Below are positions 1-5,610 of a DNA stretch of 5,639 bases, one piece after another. Location of the stretch: assembly GCA_016926235.1 (NCBI GenBank), contig JAFGOZ010000569.1:1-5639 (forward strand), in the 5' to 3' direction. Every line of letters starts with the position of its first letter. Within the stretch, counting starts at the first letter, position 1. The notes beneath the pieces were generated by a model. It did no database searches and was not told where the DNA came from. It worked only from the letters and a program-made list of their open reading frames with translations. This DNA is from Bacteroidales bacterium (GTDB taxonomy: Bacteria > Bacteroidota > Bacteroidia > Bacteroidales > UBA10428). A program made the position numbers and the translations under genes.

Positions 1-884
1 AATTTAGAATTTATAGCTAAATCTAATAAACCAGTAGAGATAATTGCCTCTGAATTAGATGTAACGCTATTCTTTTCAGATTCATTATTAAAATGAATAA
101 TTCCAGGACTCGGAACAATGGTAATTCTTTCATTGATCCGAGAGTCATGCTCTATAGAAGACAGGTGTTCCTTAATTTTAGAAACATATTCTTCATTACC
201 GGTAAGTATATAAGTTATATTTTCTCTGATTGAGACATCCATATCTTCCCTTTGGTGCAAAATCTCACGCAGAATATTATTGACTAATTCTTTTTGGGTA
301 TGTTTAAGGAATAAAAGTTCTTTTTCTTTTTGAAAATTACCTTCATTTGATGTTTGAACAACACAATTATTATCATTGACTATTATACTAATAACAGGTT
401 CTTTTTTGGAAGGTGTTCTTAAATTTATCCAGTTATGTATAGCTAAGGAGTTTAAAATTATTTTTCTCGGTTCAATTCCGCTTGCCCGAAGCGGATTCAG
501 GTAGTCAATCAAGGCGTTTTGTTTAACTATACTGATTAAAATATCTATCATGTGCTCGTGTTGATTTTGAAATGTAGTACCATACACGATTTCATCCATG
601 GACAGCGGTATTACCGAAGGTAACTCGAAATCAATCATTGATAGAGCTTCTTCAAAAGTAGAAGCCGGAAATGATAAGGATTTTAAAAAGCATAAACTTC
701 GGGGAATCGCTATTGCCCATTTTTTTACTATTACTTTTCTTTTATCAATTCCCTGCTTGAGCTCATCCAGGGAATCAAACCATAAACATTGTGTCGAACC
801 ATTCTTCTTTGTACATACAGTAACACTACCATCCTGGTTAATATTTATGGACGCCCACTCTGATTTGATTTTTAGCACTTTCAT
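1..884 (-). CDS. gspL: GspL/PilM-like T2SS inner-membrane assembly protein, 3' end beyond window
   Basis: The frame is open without a stop from the ATG at 884 to the left edge, giving 294 codons; the C-terminus is missing. The visible part resembles the cytoplasmic actin-like (ASKHA fold) domain shared by PilM and GspL. Residues about 57-73 (WAIAIPRSLCFLKSLSFP) match the family pattern of an IP-x-S strand followed by a proline. Residues 78-101 resemble the segment ending in P-x-x-x-DEIVY. Residues 124-152 (DYLNPLRASGIEP) match the L-x-x-x-G-x-x-P segment. Residues 280-294 (AIISTGLLDLAIN) match the end of the domain, where GLAL is usual. A transmembrane helix and periplasmic domain would be expected next but lie outside. 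In T2SS, GspL binds the GspE ATPase and links it to GspF, GspM and the pseudopilus. The start overlaps the gspK stop by one base (TAATG) and has GGAAAGG eight bases upstream. The N-terminus lacks the DxG phosphate motif of active PilM, so nucleotide binding is doubtful. The family is fairly sure; the L rather than PilM name rests on operon position. Confidence 0.8.
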   Translation of the reverse strand, partial: MKVLKIKSEWASININQDGSVTVCTKKNGSTQCLWFDSLDELKQGIDKRKVIVKKWAIAIPRSLCFLKSLSFPASTFEEALSMIDFELPSVIPLSMDEIVYGTTFQNQHEHMIDILISIVKQNALIDYLNPLRASGIEPRKIILNSLAIHNWINLRTPSKKEPVISIIVNDNNCVVQTSNEGNFQKEKELLFLKHTQKELVNNILREILHQREDMDVSIRENITYILTGNEEYVSKIKEHLSSIEHDSRINERITIVPSPGIIHFNNESEKNSVTSNSEAIISTGLLDLAINSK

Positions 885-1954
885 TACAGCAACCTTTCCA
901 TATTAAGGATTTTTAACTCGGAATCTTTAATTTCAATCGTTGCCATTAGAGTACATTTATTTGTATCGCTAATTCCGGCAGTTGAAAATACCCGAAAACA
1001 TTGTGATTCATAGCAACAATACTCCTGCAATAATGAAATTTGAATTTCTGAAAGCTCTTCCAGAAGGGCAATTTCTTCTGGACTTGTAATACACACATCA
1101 TCAGCAGTCCCGGCTATTCCATCCCGACCGATCCTGTTACGTTCTATCAAAACGGCAACATTTTCATCAAGACCCGGTAATGCACTTATGACCATTTTAC
1201 TGGCTGTATTTATGTTTATTTTGCCGTCACCATAAACAGTAAAAACATCAGTAAGGCCATAATCTAACATACTATCTTCATTATCAAATGGGAGTTTAAG
1301 GAATCCATCACTTTCATCAGCATTCAAAAATCCATCTCGATTCAAATCCTCTCCATTATATATCCGGCGAGTCACACCTTTAATAAAAAGTAATTCTCCT
1401 AAAGTGACAAAAGGTGCATTTTTTGCAATATACGGATTCTCTAAAAGCTTGTAATAATCTGTTTCCGCACCATCAGGACTGATATCACTGTTCTCATCAA
1501 TCCAGTCAAGTATGCTTGCATAAATACCATTGTCGAAAAGATTCAAATTTTCCCAACTCTTAGGATCAGAAGTATTGAGATTGAGATATCCATATTCATC
1601 TCTGAGATTATATGAGAGTAATTTCTTGTTATCGTCAGAATATTCAGGTATTTCTCCAAATAGATTTTCCTCGTCTGCAGAATTATGAAATTGACATATC
1701 TGAGTAATAATAAGAGGTGTCAACTCATCAGAAATTAATAGAGCTTTTGTCCTTTCAATACCTCCTAACGCAAGACAATAGGCCTTGGTCCTTTGTGCAT
1801 ACGTGAAAGCAAGTTTCATTTCAACTCTTGTTCTATAAGTCAAGCCTAAAGAAATAATGATTAAACTTGACAGGACTATCAAGACAGCTATCAATATACT
1901 GCCTCGCATGTTATGCTTTCCGATTGAGTTTCTGTTATTTATAGTTTCTTTCAT
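884..1954 (-). CDS. gspK: T2SS minor pseudopilin GspK (pseudopilus tip)
   Basis: The protein has 356 residues from the ATG at 1954, a usual length for GspK. The processing site is MRG|SILIAVLIVLSS at residues 16-30. The mature protein starts with a hydrophobic helix that has Ala, not Glu, at +5; lack of Glu5 is the hallmark of GspK, which caps the pseudopilus with GspI and GspJ. Further GspK signatures are ILDWIDENSD with GAETDYY (148-168), NAPFVTLGELLFIKGVT (179-195) and GKININTASKMVISALPG (244-261), the last being the SAM-like/helix-hairpin-helix part. Residues 203-214 (DLNRDGFLNADE) form a complete EF-hand loop (D1, N3, D5, G6, L8, E12), and 276-286 hold a second Gly/Asp-rich stretch. Seven cysteines occur, four of them clustered at 313-334. 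The ATG overlaps the gspJ stop in ATGA. A second ATG at 1909 has a better Shine-Dalgarno (GGAAAG, 1916-1921) but would leave a leader of only three residues. Confidence 0.9.
   Translation of the reverse strand: MKETINNRNSIGKHNMRGSILIAVLIVLSSLIIISLGLTYRTRVEMKLAFTYAQRTKAYCLALGGIERTKALLISDELTPLIITQICQFHNSADEENLFGEIPEYSDDNKKLLSYNLRDEYGYLNLNTSDPKSWENLNLFDNGIYASILDWIDENSDISPDGAETDYYKLLENPYIAKNAPFVTLGELLFIKGVTRRIYNGEDLNRDGFLNADESDGFLKLPFDNEDSMLDYGLTDVFTVYGDGKININTASKMVISALPGLDENVAVLIERNRIGRDGIAGTADDVCITSPEEIALLEELSEIQISLLQEYCCYESQCFRVFSTAGISDTNKCTLMATIEIKDSELKILNMERLL
893..899 (-). promoter_or_regulatory. Ribosome binding site of gspL
   Basis: The minus strand reads GGAAAGG with 8 bases to the ATG at 884. 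It lies inside the last codons of gspK. This fixes the start of the gspL-like gene and suggests coupled translation with gspK. Confidence 0.6.
1916..1921 (-). promoter_or_regulatory. Possible internal ribosome binding site in gspK
   Basis: GGAAAG on the minus strand, six bases before the internal ATG at 1909. It competes with the ATGA-overlap start at 1954, which has no evident Shine-Dalgarno. Both starts keep the prepilin cleavage site, so the mature protein would be the same. Confidence 0.35.
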
Positions 1955-2625
1955 AAGACAGGTGAAGTACAAGGAACAAATATACAAGATTCAAACTCAG
2001 TTTCGGGTGCTTTATCTGTTGCATCCCATTTTAGTAATATTTTTAATGCCTTTGGTGGTGTATCTTTTGATTCATAAGATTCCTGCCATGAATTGTCAGA
2101 TGTACCAGCATTAGGATCGATTGCCCATACTTTAAATTCAGATATACTATCAGAAATCACATCTGAACTTGTTGCTCCAATGATTTTATTACCTCCACAA
2201 GGCTCTTCGATTCTTATCAGTTGTTTTGTATCAGATTCAGATTCTTTCATAAATCTATAACTGACTTTTGCCATTCGTGATGCTTCCAGCGTACCGTTCC
2301 AGAATGGTGTTTGTGTATAAAAAGTCAATTCAGTTCCCATGTCCGGTAAATTTGAAACTCTAAACATTGTATTATCCTGCCCTTCTTCTTCCGTGGCCGA
2401 AGGGATATACAAGCATGACGCTTCCTGTCTTAATGTTTCCGTTACCTGACGCGCGGTATTATAAATCAGTCTTCTATTTTCAATACTTGACCAGATCATA
2501 TAAGCTTGCTGATAAGCAGCATTGGTTCCAAGAATCAAGATCGAACTTATAGTTAAAGCAAGTAATATTTCCACTAACGTGAAACCCTGAACTCGCCAAT
2601 ATCTTTTGTTACTTTTTATAGACAT
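1951..2625 (-). CDS. gspJ: T2SS minor pseudopilin GspJ
   Basis: From the ATG at 2625 the protein has 224 residues, typical for GspJ. A basic leader of 14 residues ends in the prepilin peptidase site VQG|FTLVEILLALTISS, with Glu at +5 (E19) and a hydrophobic helix to about residue 36. The helix continues into a polar stretch (about 40-70) as in type IV pilin-like proteins. The C-terminal half has the GspJ pattern: ISEFKVWAID (161-170), a Trp-containing strand (SWQESYESKD) and PPKALKILLKW (190-200). GspJ forms the periplasmic pseudopilus tip complex with GspI and GspK. A TTG at 2649 in the same frame overlaps the gspI stop (TTGA) and would lengthen the leader by eight residues; neither start has a convincing Shine-Dalgarno, so the ATG is preferred. 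The 3' end overlaps gspK by four bases. Cysteines at 213 and 218 near the C-terminus could form a disulfide (inference). Confidence 0.88.
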   Translation of the reverse strand: MSIKSNKRYWRVQGFTLVEILLALTISSILILGTNAAYQQAYMIWSSIENRRLIYNTARQVTETLRQEASCLYIPSATEEEGQDNTMFRVSNLPDMGTELTFYTQTPFWNGTLEASRMAKVSYRFMKESESDTKQLIRIEEPCGGNKIIGATSSDVISDSISEFKVWAIDPNAGTSDNSWQESYESKDTPPKALKILLKWDATDKAPETEFESCIFVPCTSPVL

Positions 2626-2645
2626 TAAAATTGTTATCTTATTTA

Positions 2646-3059
2646 TCAAAGTGTTTTCATTTTAATTAATGAGTACAACTCGTATTGCTGCTGACGCTGC
2701 TGCTCCTTCCACTTTACAAGAACGCGAAGTGCGCCAAGATTATCTATTGGAGTAGGAGCTATTTTAATTTCCCATGAATACAAACCTTCTTCTCCTTCTC
2801 TTGTTTCAAACGCTGCATTTTCATTCATCATTGTTTCAGTTAATAAGTTTTCAGCAATCAAAACAGATTTTGTAAGCATTCTTGTATGATTAGAAACTGT
2901 AGAGCAGTTTCTTAAAACATAAAATATAGCTGTTAAGGTTGTACCCAATAATGTCATAGCTACAATTACCTCAACTATAGTAAAACCTGAAATGTTATTA
3001 CTACACTTTAAGTTCAATCGAGAATTTATGTTCTTAAATTTCTGGGCTAATAATCTCAA
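2646..3059 (-). CDS. gspI: T2SS minor pseudopilin GspI
   Basis: The protein has 137 residues. The cleavage site is ISG|FTIVEVIVAMTLLG, with Gly25, Phe at +1 and Glu30 at +5, followed by a hydrophobic helix to about residue 48. The small C-terminal domain has the GspI pattern: YSWEIKI (94-100) and LGALRVLVKWKE (108-119), ending in a QYELYSLI strand. GspI nucleates the pseudopilus tip with GspJ and GspK. The chosen start is TTG at 3059 because AAAGGA (3067-3072) precedes its GTTG context with good spacing; it gives an unusually long 25-residue leader. The only other plausible start is TTG at 3017, with an 11-residue leader but no clear ribosome binding site. No ATG lies before the cleavage site. 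The gene overlaps the end of gspH by 26 bases. Family assignment is firm from the domain and from its place between gspH and gspJ. Confidence 0.87.
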   Translation of the reverse strand: MRLLAQKFKNINSRLNLKCSNNISGFTIVEVIVAMTLLGTTLTAIFYVLRNCSTVSNHTRMLTKSVLIAENLLTETMMNENAAFETREGEEGLYSWEIKIAPTPIDNLGALRVLVKWKEQQRQQQYELYSLIKMKTL

Positions 3060-3516
3060 CTATTTTTCCTTTTATGTTTATTGTATAAATCAAATTATCA
3101 ATCGAAAGAGAAACACTTCCACTGGGCCAAAACTTTGCAGGATCAAATATTAAGTAATAGTTACTGCCTTCCATACTAAAACCTTCAATATCCGAAACCT
3201 GAATATTCTGATTGAAGTAATGATTTCCGATATCGCCGGATTTATCAATTGGCTGAAAGTTGTTACTATATGTATCCGTCGCCATTTCAATTGCAAAATT
3301 ATTGATTTTTCGATTCAATACTATTCTTGTTGGCCGCTTCATATCTATCGCTAAATCTATTACATACTTGATTGCTAATTCCAGGTTTAAAGCTTCCTGC
3401 TTTATACTAAGGCTCTCATTACTTCGTGTTGCATACGGCATTATAATTGCCACCATTGTAGCCATTATCGTTAAGACAACCATTAATTCAACAAGAGTAA
3501 ATCCACGAAGTTTCAA
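3034..3516 (-). CDS. gspH: T2SS minor pseudopilin GspH, TTG start
   Basis: The protein has 160 residues. It begins MKLRG|FTLVELMVVLTIMAT, a five-residue basic leader, prepilin peptidase site, Glu at +5 (E10) and hydrophobic helix to about residue 27. The region EALNLELAIKYVIDLAI (41-57) followed by RPTRIVLN (61-68) fits the GspH pattern of a long helix then a Gly/Arg-Pro strand. FDPAKFWPSGSVSLSI (124-139) matches the C-terminal FxPxG strand pair of GspH. GspH links the GspI-J-K tip to the GspG shaft. The start must be TTG at 3516: the reading frame is the same as that of gspG, the gspG stop TAA (3520-3522) lies just two codons upstream, and the next ATG falls inside the membrane helix and would remove the processing site. 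Only a weak GAG lies upstream of the TTG. The 3' end overlaps gspI by 26 bases. Coupled reinitiation after the gspG stop is likely (inference). Confidence 0.87.
   Translation of the reverse strand: MKLRGFTLVELMVVLTIMATMVAIIMPYATRSNESLSIKQEALNLELAIKYVIDLAIDMKRPTRIVLNRKINNFAIEMATDTYSNNFQPIDKSGDIGNHYFNQNIQVSDIEGFSMEGSNYYLIFDPAKFWPSGSVSLSIDNLIYTINIKGKIVEIISPEI
3067..3072 (-). promoter_or_regulatory. Ribosome binding site supporting the TTG start of gspI
   Basis: The minus strand reads AAAGGA with seven bases to the TTG at 3059. It lies inside the gspH coding region. It is the main reason to prefer this TTG over the TTG at 3017. Confidence 0.55.
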
Positions 3517-3519
3517 AGT

Positions 3520-3978
3520 TTATCTCGCTTGTAAAAGCTGATCATAATGATTTGTAACATCATCTTCGTTATTATAAATACCGTCCGGGCCTGGCGATAC
3601 GATATCATACAAATACTCTGAGTTTGTCAGTGTGCTCGGGTATGAATACCGATACTCATTTCCCCATGGATCCGGAGGAACTGAAGCACTCTGCAAATAA
3701 GGTCCTCTCCAGTTTTTAATCTGTGATCCATATAGAAGAATCTGCAATCCCTCTTCAGAATTCGGATACCTTCCGATATCCTGTTCGAAAACAGATATTG
3801 CCAGACCAAAGCTGCCGACTATTGTCTGTTTGGCAGCTGCGATTCTTGCATCATTGGAACGCCCTACGAAACGCGGCAATACAACAGCCATTAGAACACT
3901 TATTATTGTAATAACTAACAATAACTCGACTAATGTAAATCCATTGTCTCTGAATGTTCTTTGATAAACCATATTCAT
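3520..3978 (-). CDS. gspG: T2SS major pseudopilin GspG
   Basis: From the ATG at 3978 the protein has 152 residues, normal for GspG. The leader ends at DNG|FTLVELLLVITIISV, with Gly13 and Glu18 (+5), followed by a hydrophobic helix to about residue 34 and the conserved VLPRFVGRSNDAR turn. DIGRYPNSEEGLQILL (67-82) and PPDPWGNEYRYSYP (101-114) are GspG signatures that separate it from type IV pilins. The C-terminal DIVSPGPDGIYNNEDD (125-140) corresponds to the acidic loop that binds calcium in characterised GspG proteins. GspG is processed by the prepilin peptidase and builds the periplasmic pseudopilus. AGGGG (3982-3986) lies three bases before this ATG and nine before a second ATG at 3972, so the true start may be 3972. 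A TTG at 3999 overlapping the gspF stop is less likely. The spacing to gspF is 17 bases; gspH follows after three bases in the same frame. Confidence 0.93.
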   Translation of the reverse strand: MNMVYQRTFRDNGFTLVELLLVITIISVLMAVVLPRFVGRSNDARIAAAKQTIVGSFGLAISVFEQDIGRYPNSEEGLQILLYGSQIKNWRGPYLQSASVPPDPWGNEYRYSYPSTLTNSEYLYDIVSPGPDGIYNNEDDVTNHYDQLLQAR

Positions 3979-3981
3979 TTT

Positions 3982-3986
3982 CCCCT
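3982..3986 (-). promoter_or_regulatory. Ribosome binding site of gspG
   Basis: AGGGG on the minus strand in the 17-base gap after the gspF stop. Spacing is three bases to the ATG at 3978 and nine to the ATG at 3972; the second spacing is more usual. It argues against the upstream TTG at 3999. Confidence 0.5.
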
Positions 3987-3995
3987 GTAACCATA

Positions 3996-5210
3996 TCAAC
4001 TTATCATTGTACTTGTTTCAAAAATTGGTAATAATATCGCGATAACAACGAAACCAATAATTAGACCTAACACTACAATCATCACCGGGCCAAGAAGTGC
4101 TGTCATTGCATTTATAGCAGACTCACTTTCCTGATCATAAATTTCAGCCACTTCCAACAACATCTCTGGCAAAGCACCTGTATCTTCCCCAACCGATATC
4201 ATATTTGTTGCGATTTCACTAAAGCTATCCTGCTTTCTCGCCGCTTCTGCCAAAGACGAACCTTTCAATACTTCTTCTTCAATATTATCAATATCTGCTG
4301 CGAAAACTCGATTTGAAGTAATCCCCTGGGTGGTTTTTATCGCTGAAACTATGTCAACTCCGCCGGTTAAAAGCGAACCGAGAGTCCTGGCAAAACGCGC
4401 AAGTTGCAATTTGTTATTCAATTTCCCCAATACTGGCGCTTTTAGAAATAAACTATCAAGGTAAAACCTGATATGATCAACTTTTAACGCGGCTAAAATT
4501 AAACATAATATTGCTACAATTCCGATTAATATAGTCCACCAGAAACCCTTGAAGAAATCCATTGTACCAACCAATATCATTGTCGGCAAAGGCAGCTTTT
4601 GATTGACATTCACAAATAAAGTAACGAATTTAGGTACGACAAACGTTGTTAAAACTCCGACAACGATAGCACTGACAAATAGCAGAAATATCGGGTAAAC
4701 AAGTGCGCCACGTATTCTGGCTCTGACAATTGCCTGTTCTTTCAGCTCCTTGCTTAATATAGCAAGCGTCTGAGCCAAACTGCCGGATTGTTCCGCGGCC
4801 GCGACAATAGATGTATATACAGGCGAAAAAACTTTCGAATGCCTCGCCATCGCTTCGGACAATGAACTGGATTGCTCAACATCAGTCTGTACCTGTTGTA
4901 TTACTGTAGCTAAATATTTATTTTCCGTCTGCTTTGTTAATGTTTTCAATGCTATAGTTAGCTGCATACCCGCACGGAGCAAAGTAGCTAATTGTTGTGT
5001 AAAAATCGCCCTCTCACGGACACTTACTCTCTTACCTAATCCACCATTTGAACTTAAAAAGCCTGAAAATTTGCCTTCCTGCTCGACGTTGAGAATATAG
5101 TAACCCTTTTGCTTGAGGGCACTTACAACATTTTCACGCCGGTCAGCCATCATTTCGCCGGTTATCAACGCCCCTTCGTTATTTTTCGCTTTGAATATAT
5201 AATTCAACAT
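3996..5210 (-). CDS. gspF: T2SS inner-membrane platform protein GspF
   Basis: The protein has 404 residues, the standard GspF length. Residues 3-43 form the N-terminal cytoplasmic domain (YIFKAKNNEGALITGEM, then an Ala/Leu-Lys-x-x-Gly helix). Two GSPII_F repeats follow, at about 67-190 and 270-394: the first has FTQQLATLLRAGMQL (70-84) and AAAEQSGSLAQTL (137-149), and the second has FARTLGSLLTGGVDIVSA (273-290) and MISVGEDTGALPEML (337-351). Three membrane helices are seen at about 170-191, 223-243 and 372-396. GspF is the polytopic platform that couples GspE ATP hydrolysis and GspL to pseudopilus assembly. PilC of type IV pili is the related alternative, but the gspGHIJKL neighbours decide for GspF. 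It is the first gene of the operon in this window; upstream there is only a weak AGTGG as ribosome binding site, and no gspE. The ATG at 5210 is chosen because it begins the conserved Y-x-x-K-A-K motif. Confidence 0.95.
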   Translation of the reverse strand: MLNYIFKAKNNEGALITGEMMADRRENVVSALKQKGYYILNVEQEGKFSGFLSSNGGLGKRVSVRERAIFTQQLATLLRAGMQLTIALKTLTKQTENKYLATVIQQVQTDVEQSSSLSEAMARHSKVFSPVYTSIVAAAEQSGSLAQTLAILSKELKEQAIVRARIRGALVYPIFLLFVSAIVVGVLTTFVVPKFVTLFVNVNQKLPLPTMILVGTMDFFKGFWWTILIGIVAILCLILAALKVDHIRFYLDSLFLKAPVLGKLNNKLQLARFARTLGSLLTGGVDIVSAIKTTQGITSNRVFAADIDNIEEEVLKGSSLAEAARKQDSFSEIATNMISVGEDTGALPEMLLEVAEIYDQESESAINAMTALLGPVMIVVLGLIIGFVVIAILLPIFETSTMIS

Positions 5211-5217
5211 ATAAACG

Positions 5218-5271
5218 CCACTTTAAATTAATACTATTCCTATAACTATTAATACATGGCGCAGCAAGTGG
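5218..5271 (-). repeat. Nested inverted repeat in the gspF leader
   Basis: The outer arms CCACTT (5218-5223) and AAGTGG (5266-5271) are exact inverted copies. Inside them the arms ATTAATA (5227-5233) and TATTAAT (5247-5253) are also exact inverted copies. In the minus-strand transcript the outer stem would pair the AAGTGG that lies just before the gspF ATG, which is the only Shine-Dalgarno-like sequence there. This could limit gspF translation or serve as a protein-binding site in DNA. The arms are short, so chance is possible in such A+T-rich sequence. Confidence 0.35.
5239..5267 (-). promoter_or_regulatory. Weak candidate promoter for the gsp operon
   Basis: On the minus strand TTGCTG (5262-5267) and TATAGG (5239-5244) are 17 bases apart, with partial agreement to sigma-70 -35 and -10 boxes (3 of 6 and 4 of 6). 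It lies about 29 bases upstream of gspF. The match is weak, and an A/T-rich tract further upstream (5281-5325) could act as an UP element. Transcription may also start elsewhere in the region. Confidence 0.2.
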
Positions 5272-5293
5272 GGCTATTGTTGATAAAAAAATT

Positions 5294-5313
5294 AAAAATA
5301 TTTAAATATTTTT
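5294..5313. repeat. Perfect 20-bp A/T palindrome
   Basis: AAAAATATTT followed directly by AAATATTTTT is a perfect palindrome made only of A and T. It has no G/C stem, so it is not a typical intrinsic terminator. It may be a regulator site or an easily melted/curved segment upstream of the operon promoter, or chance in an A/T tract. Confidence 0.4.
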
Positions 5314-5424
5314 CAAAAATTTCTGCTTGAGGAATGTGAAGATACAATTTCCTACCCCAAAACATCATTTTCAGTGTAAATAACACGATTCATGTTAAGA
5401 AAGCTCATAATTAAATAAACATGA

Positions 5425-5553
5425 GTATTTCTCATCGAAATTGGTATGGAGTTGGATTTAAGTAAAGAACGAATACGCCAAATTGAACTCATTATCTTGC
5501 AAAAGTTACGACAATCACTCAGCGCCGACGAATTCGAATTACTTACCGGCTAA
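5425..5553 (+). pseudogene. C-terminal fragment of a sigma-70 family factor (region 4.2)
   Basis: The frame after the TGA at 5422-5424 is open to the TAA at 5551-5553. It reads a recognisable sigma region 4.2: LIEIGMELDLSKERIRQIE, then a helix with LQKLRQ and a short acidic tail ending LTG. This corresponds to the family pattern L-x-E-I-G ... RERIRQIE ... LRKLR, the helix-turn-helix that reads the -35 element, and the natural end of such factors. Nothing before it (5330-5424, all plus-strand frames) resembles region 4.1, 3 or 2, so the rest of the gene is missing. An ATG at 5446 could give a 35-residue peptide, but it has no clear ribosome binding site and would lack the first helix. The simplest reading is a 3' remnant left by a deletion or rearrangement; a small expressed HTH peptide is a less likely alternative. 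The similarity is clear by eye, the status is inferred. Confidence 0.6.
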
Positions 5554-5581
5554 TTTTGCATAACTACTATTTTGTATACTT

Positions 5582-5610
5582 TTGTTCGAAAACGCTAATC
5601 TGACTATACT
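5582..5610 (+). promoter_or_regulatory. Candidate sigma-70 promoter directed rightward
   Basis: TTGTTC (5582-5587) and TATACT (5605-5610) are 17 bases apart on the plus strand. The -10 box agrees in five of six bases, the -35 only in its TTG. It would transcribe out of the right edge of the window toward an unseen gene. The rest of 5554-5639 shows no coding frame that I recognise. Confidence 0.25.

Larger units (their letters stand above)
5211..5424. other. Intergenic region upstream of gspF, no gene seen
   Basis: These 214 bases separate the minus-strand gsp operon from the plus-strand sigma-factor fragment. No coding frame with recognisable protein similarity was found on either strand. 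The stretch is very A+T-rich and holds a nested inverted repeat next to gspF, a weak promoter-like pair, and a perfect A/T palindrome, listed separately. It is the natural place for the operon promoter. Confidence 0.6.

Noticed and set aside
598..906. Plus-strand open frame of about 100 codons
   Set aside because: It is antisense to the continuous, family-matching gspL frame, has no ribosome binding site and no recognisable protein.
1857..2114. Plus-strand open frame with hydrophobic translation
   Set aside because: It is the antisense shadow of the gspK membrane helix and the end of gspJ.
2367..2552. Short plus-strand frame
   Set aside because: It lies entirely antisense to gspJ and has no coding signals.
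2626..2649. TTG start of gspJ overlapping the gspI stop
   Set aside because: No Shine-Dalgarno precedes it, and the ATG at 2625 already gives a normal 14-residue leader. It is kept as an alternative only.
3260..3541. Plus-strand hydrophobic frame
   Set aside because: It mirrors the gspH pseudopilin helix on the other strand.
3627..3911. Short frames on both strands inside gspG
   Set aside because: They overlap the well-supported GspG reading frame and show no family similarity.
3979..3999. TTG start of gspG overlapping the gspF stop
   Set aside because: The AGGGG ribosome binding site lies downstream of it and fits the ATG at 3978 or 3972 better; the longer leader is not needed.
5294..5313. 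A/T palindrome as an intrinsic terminator
   Set aside because: The stem has no G/C pairs, so it would be too weak for a standard terminator.
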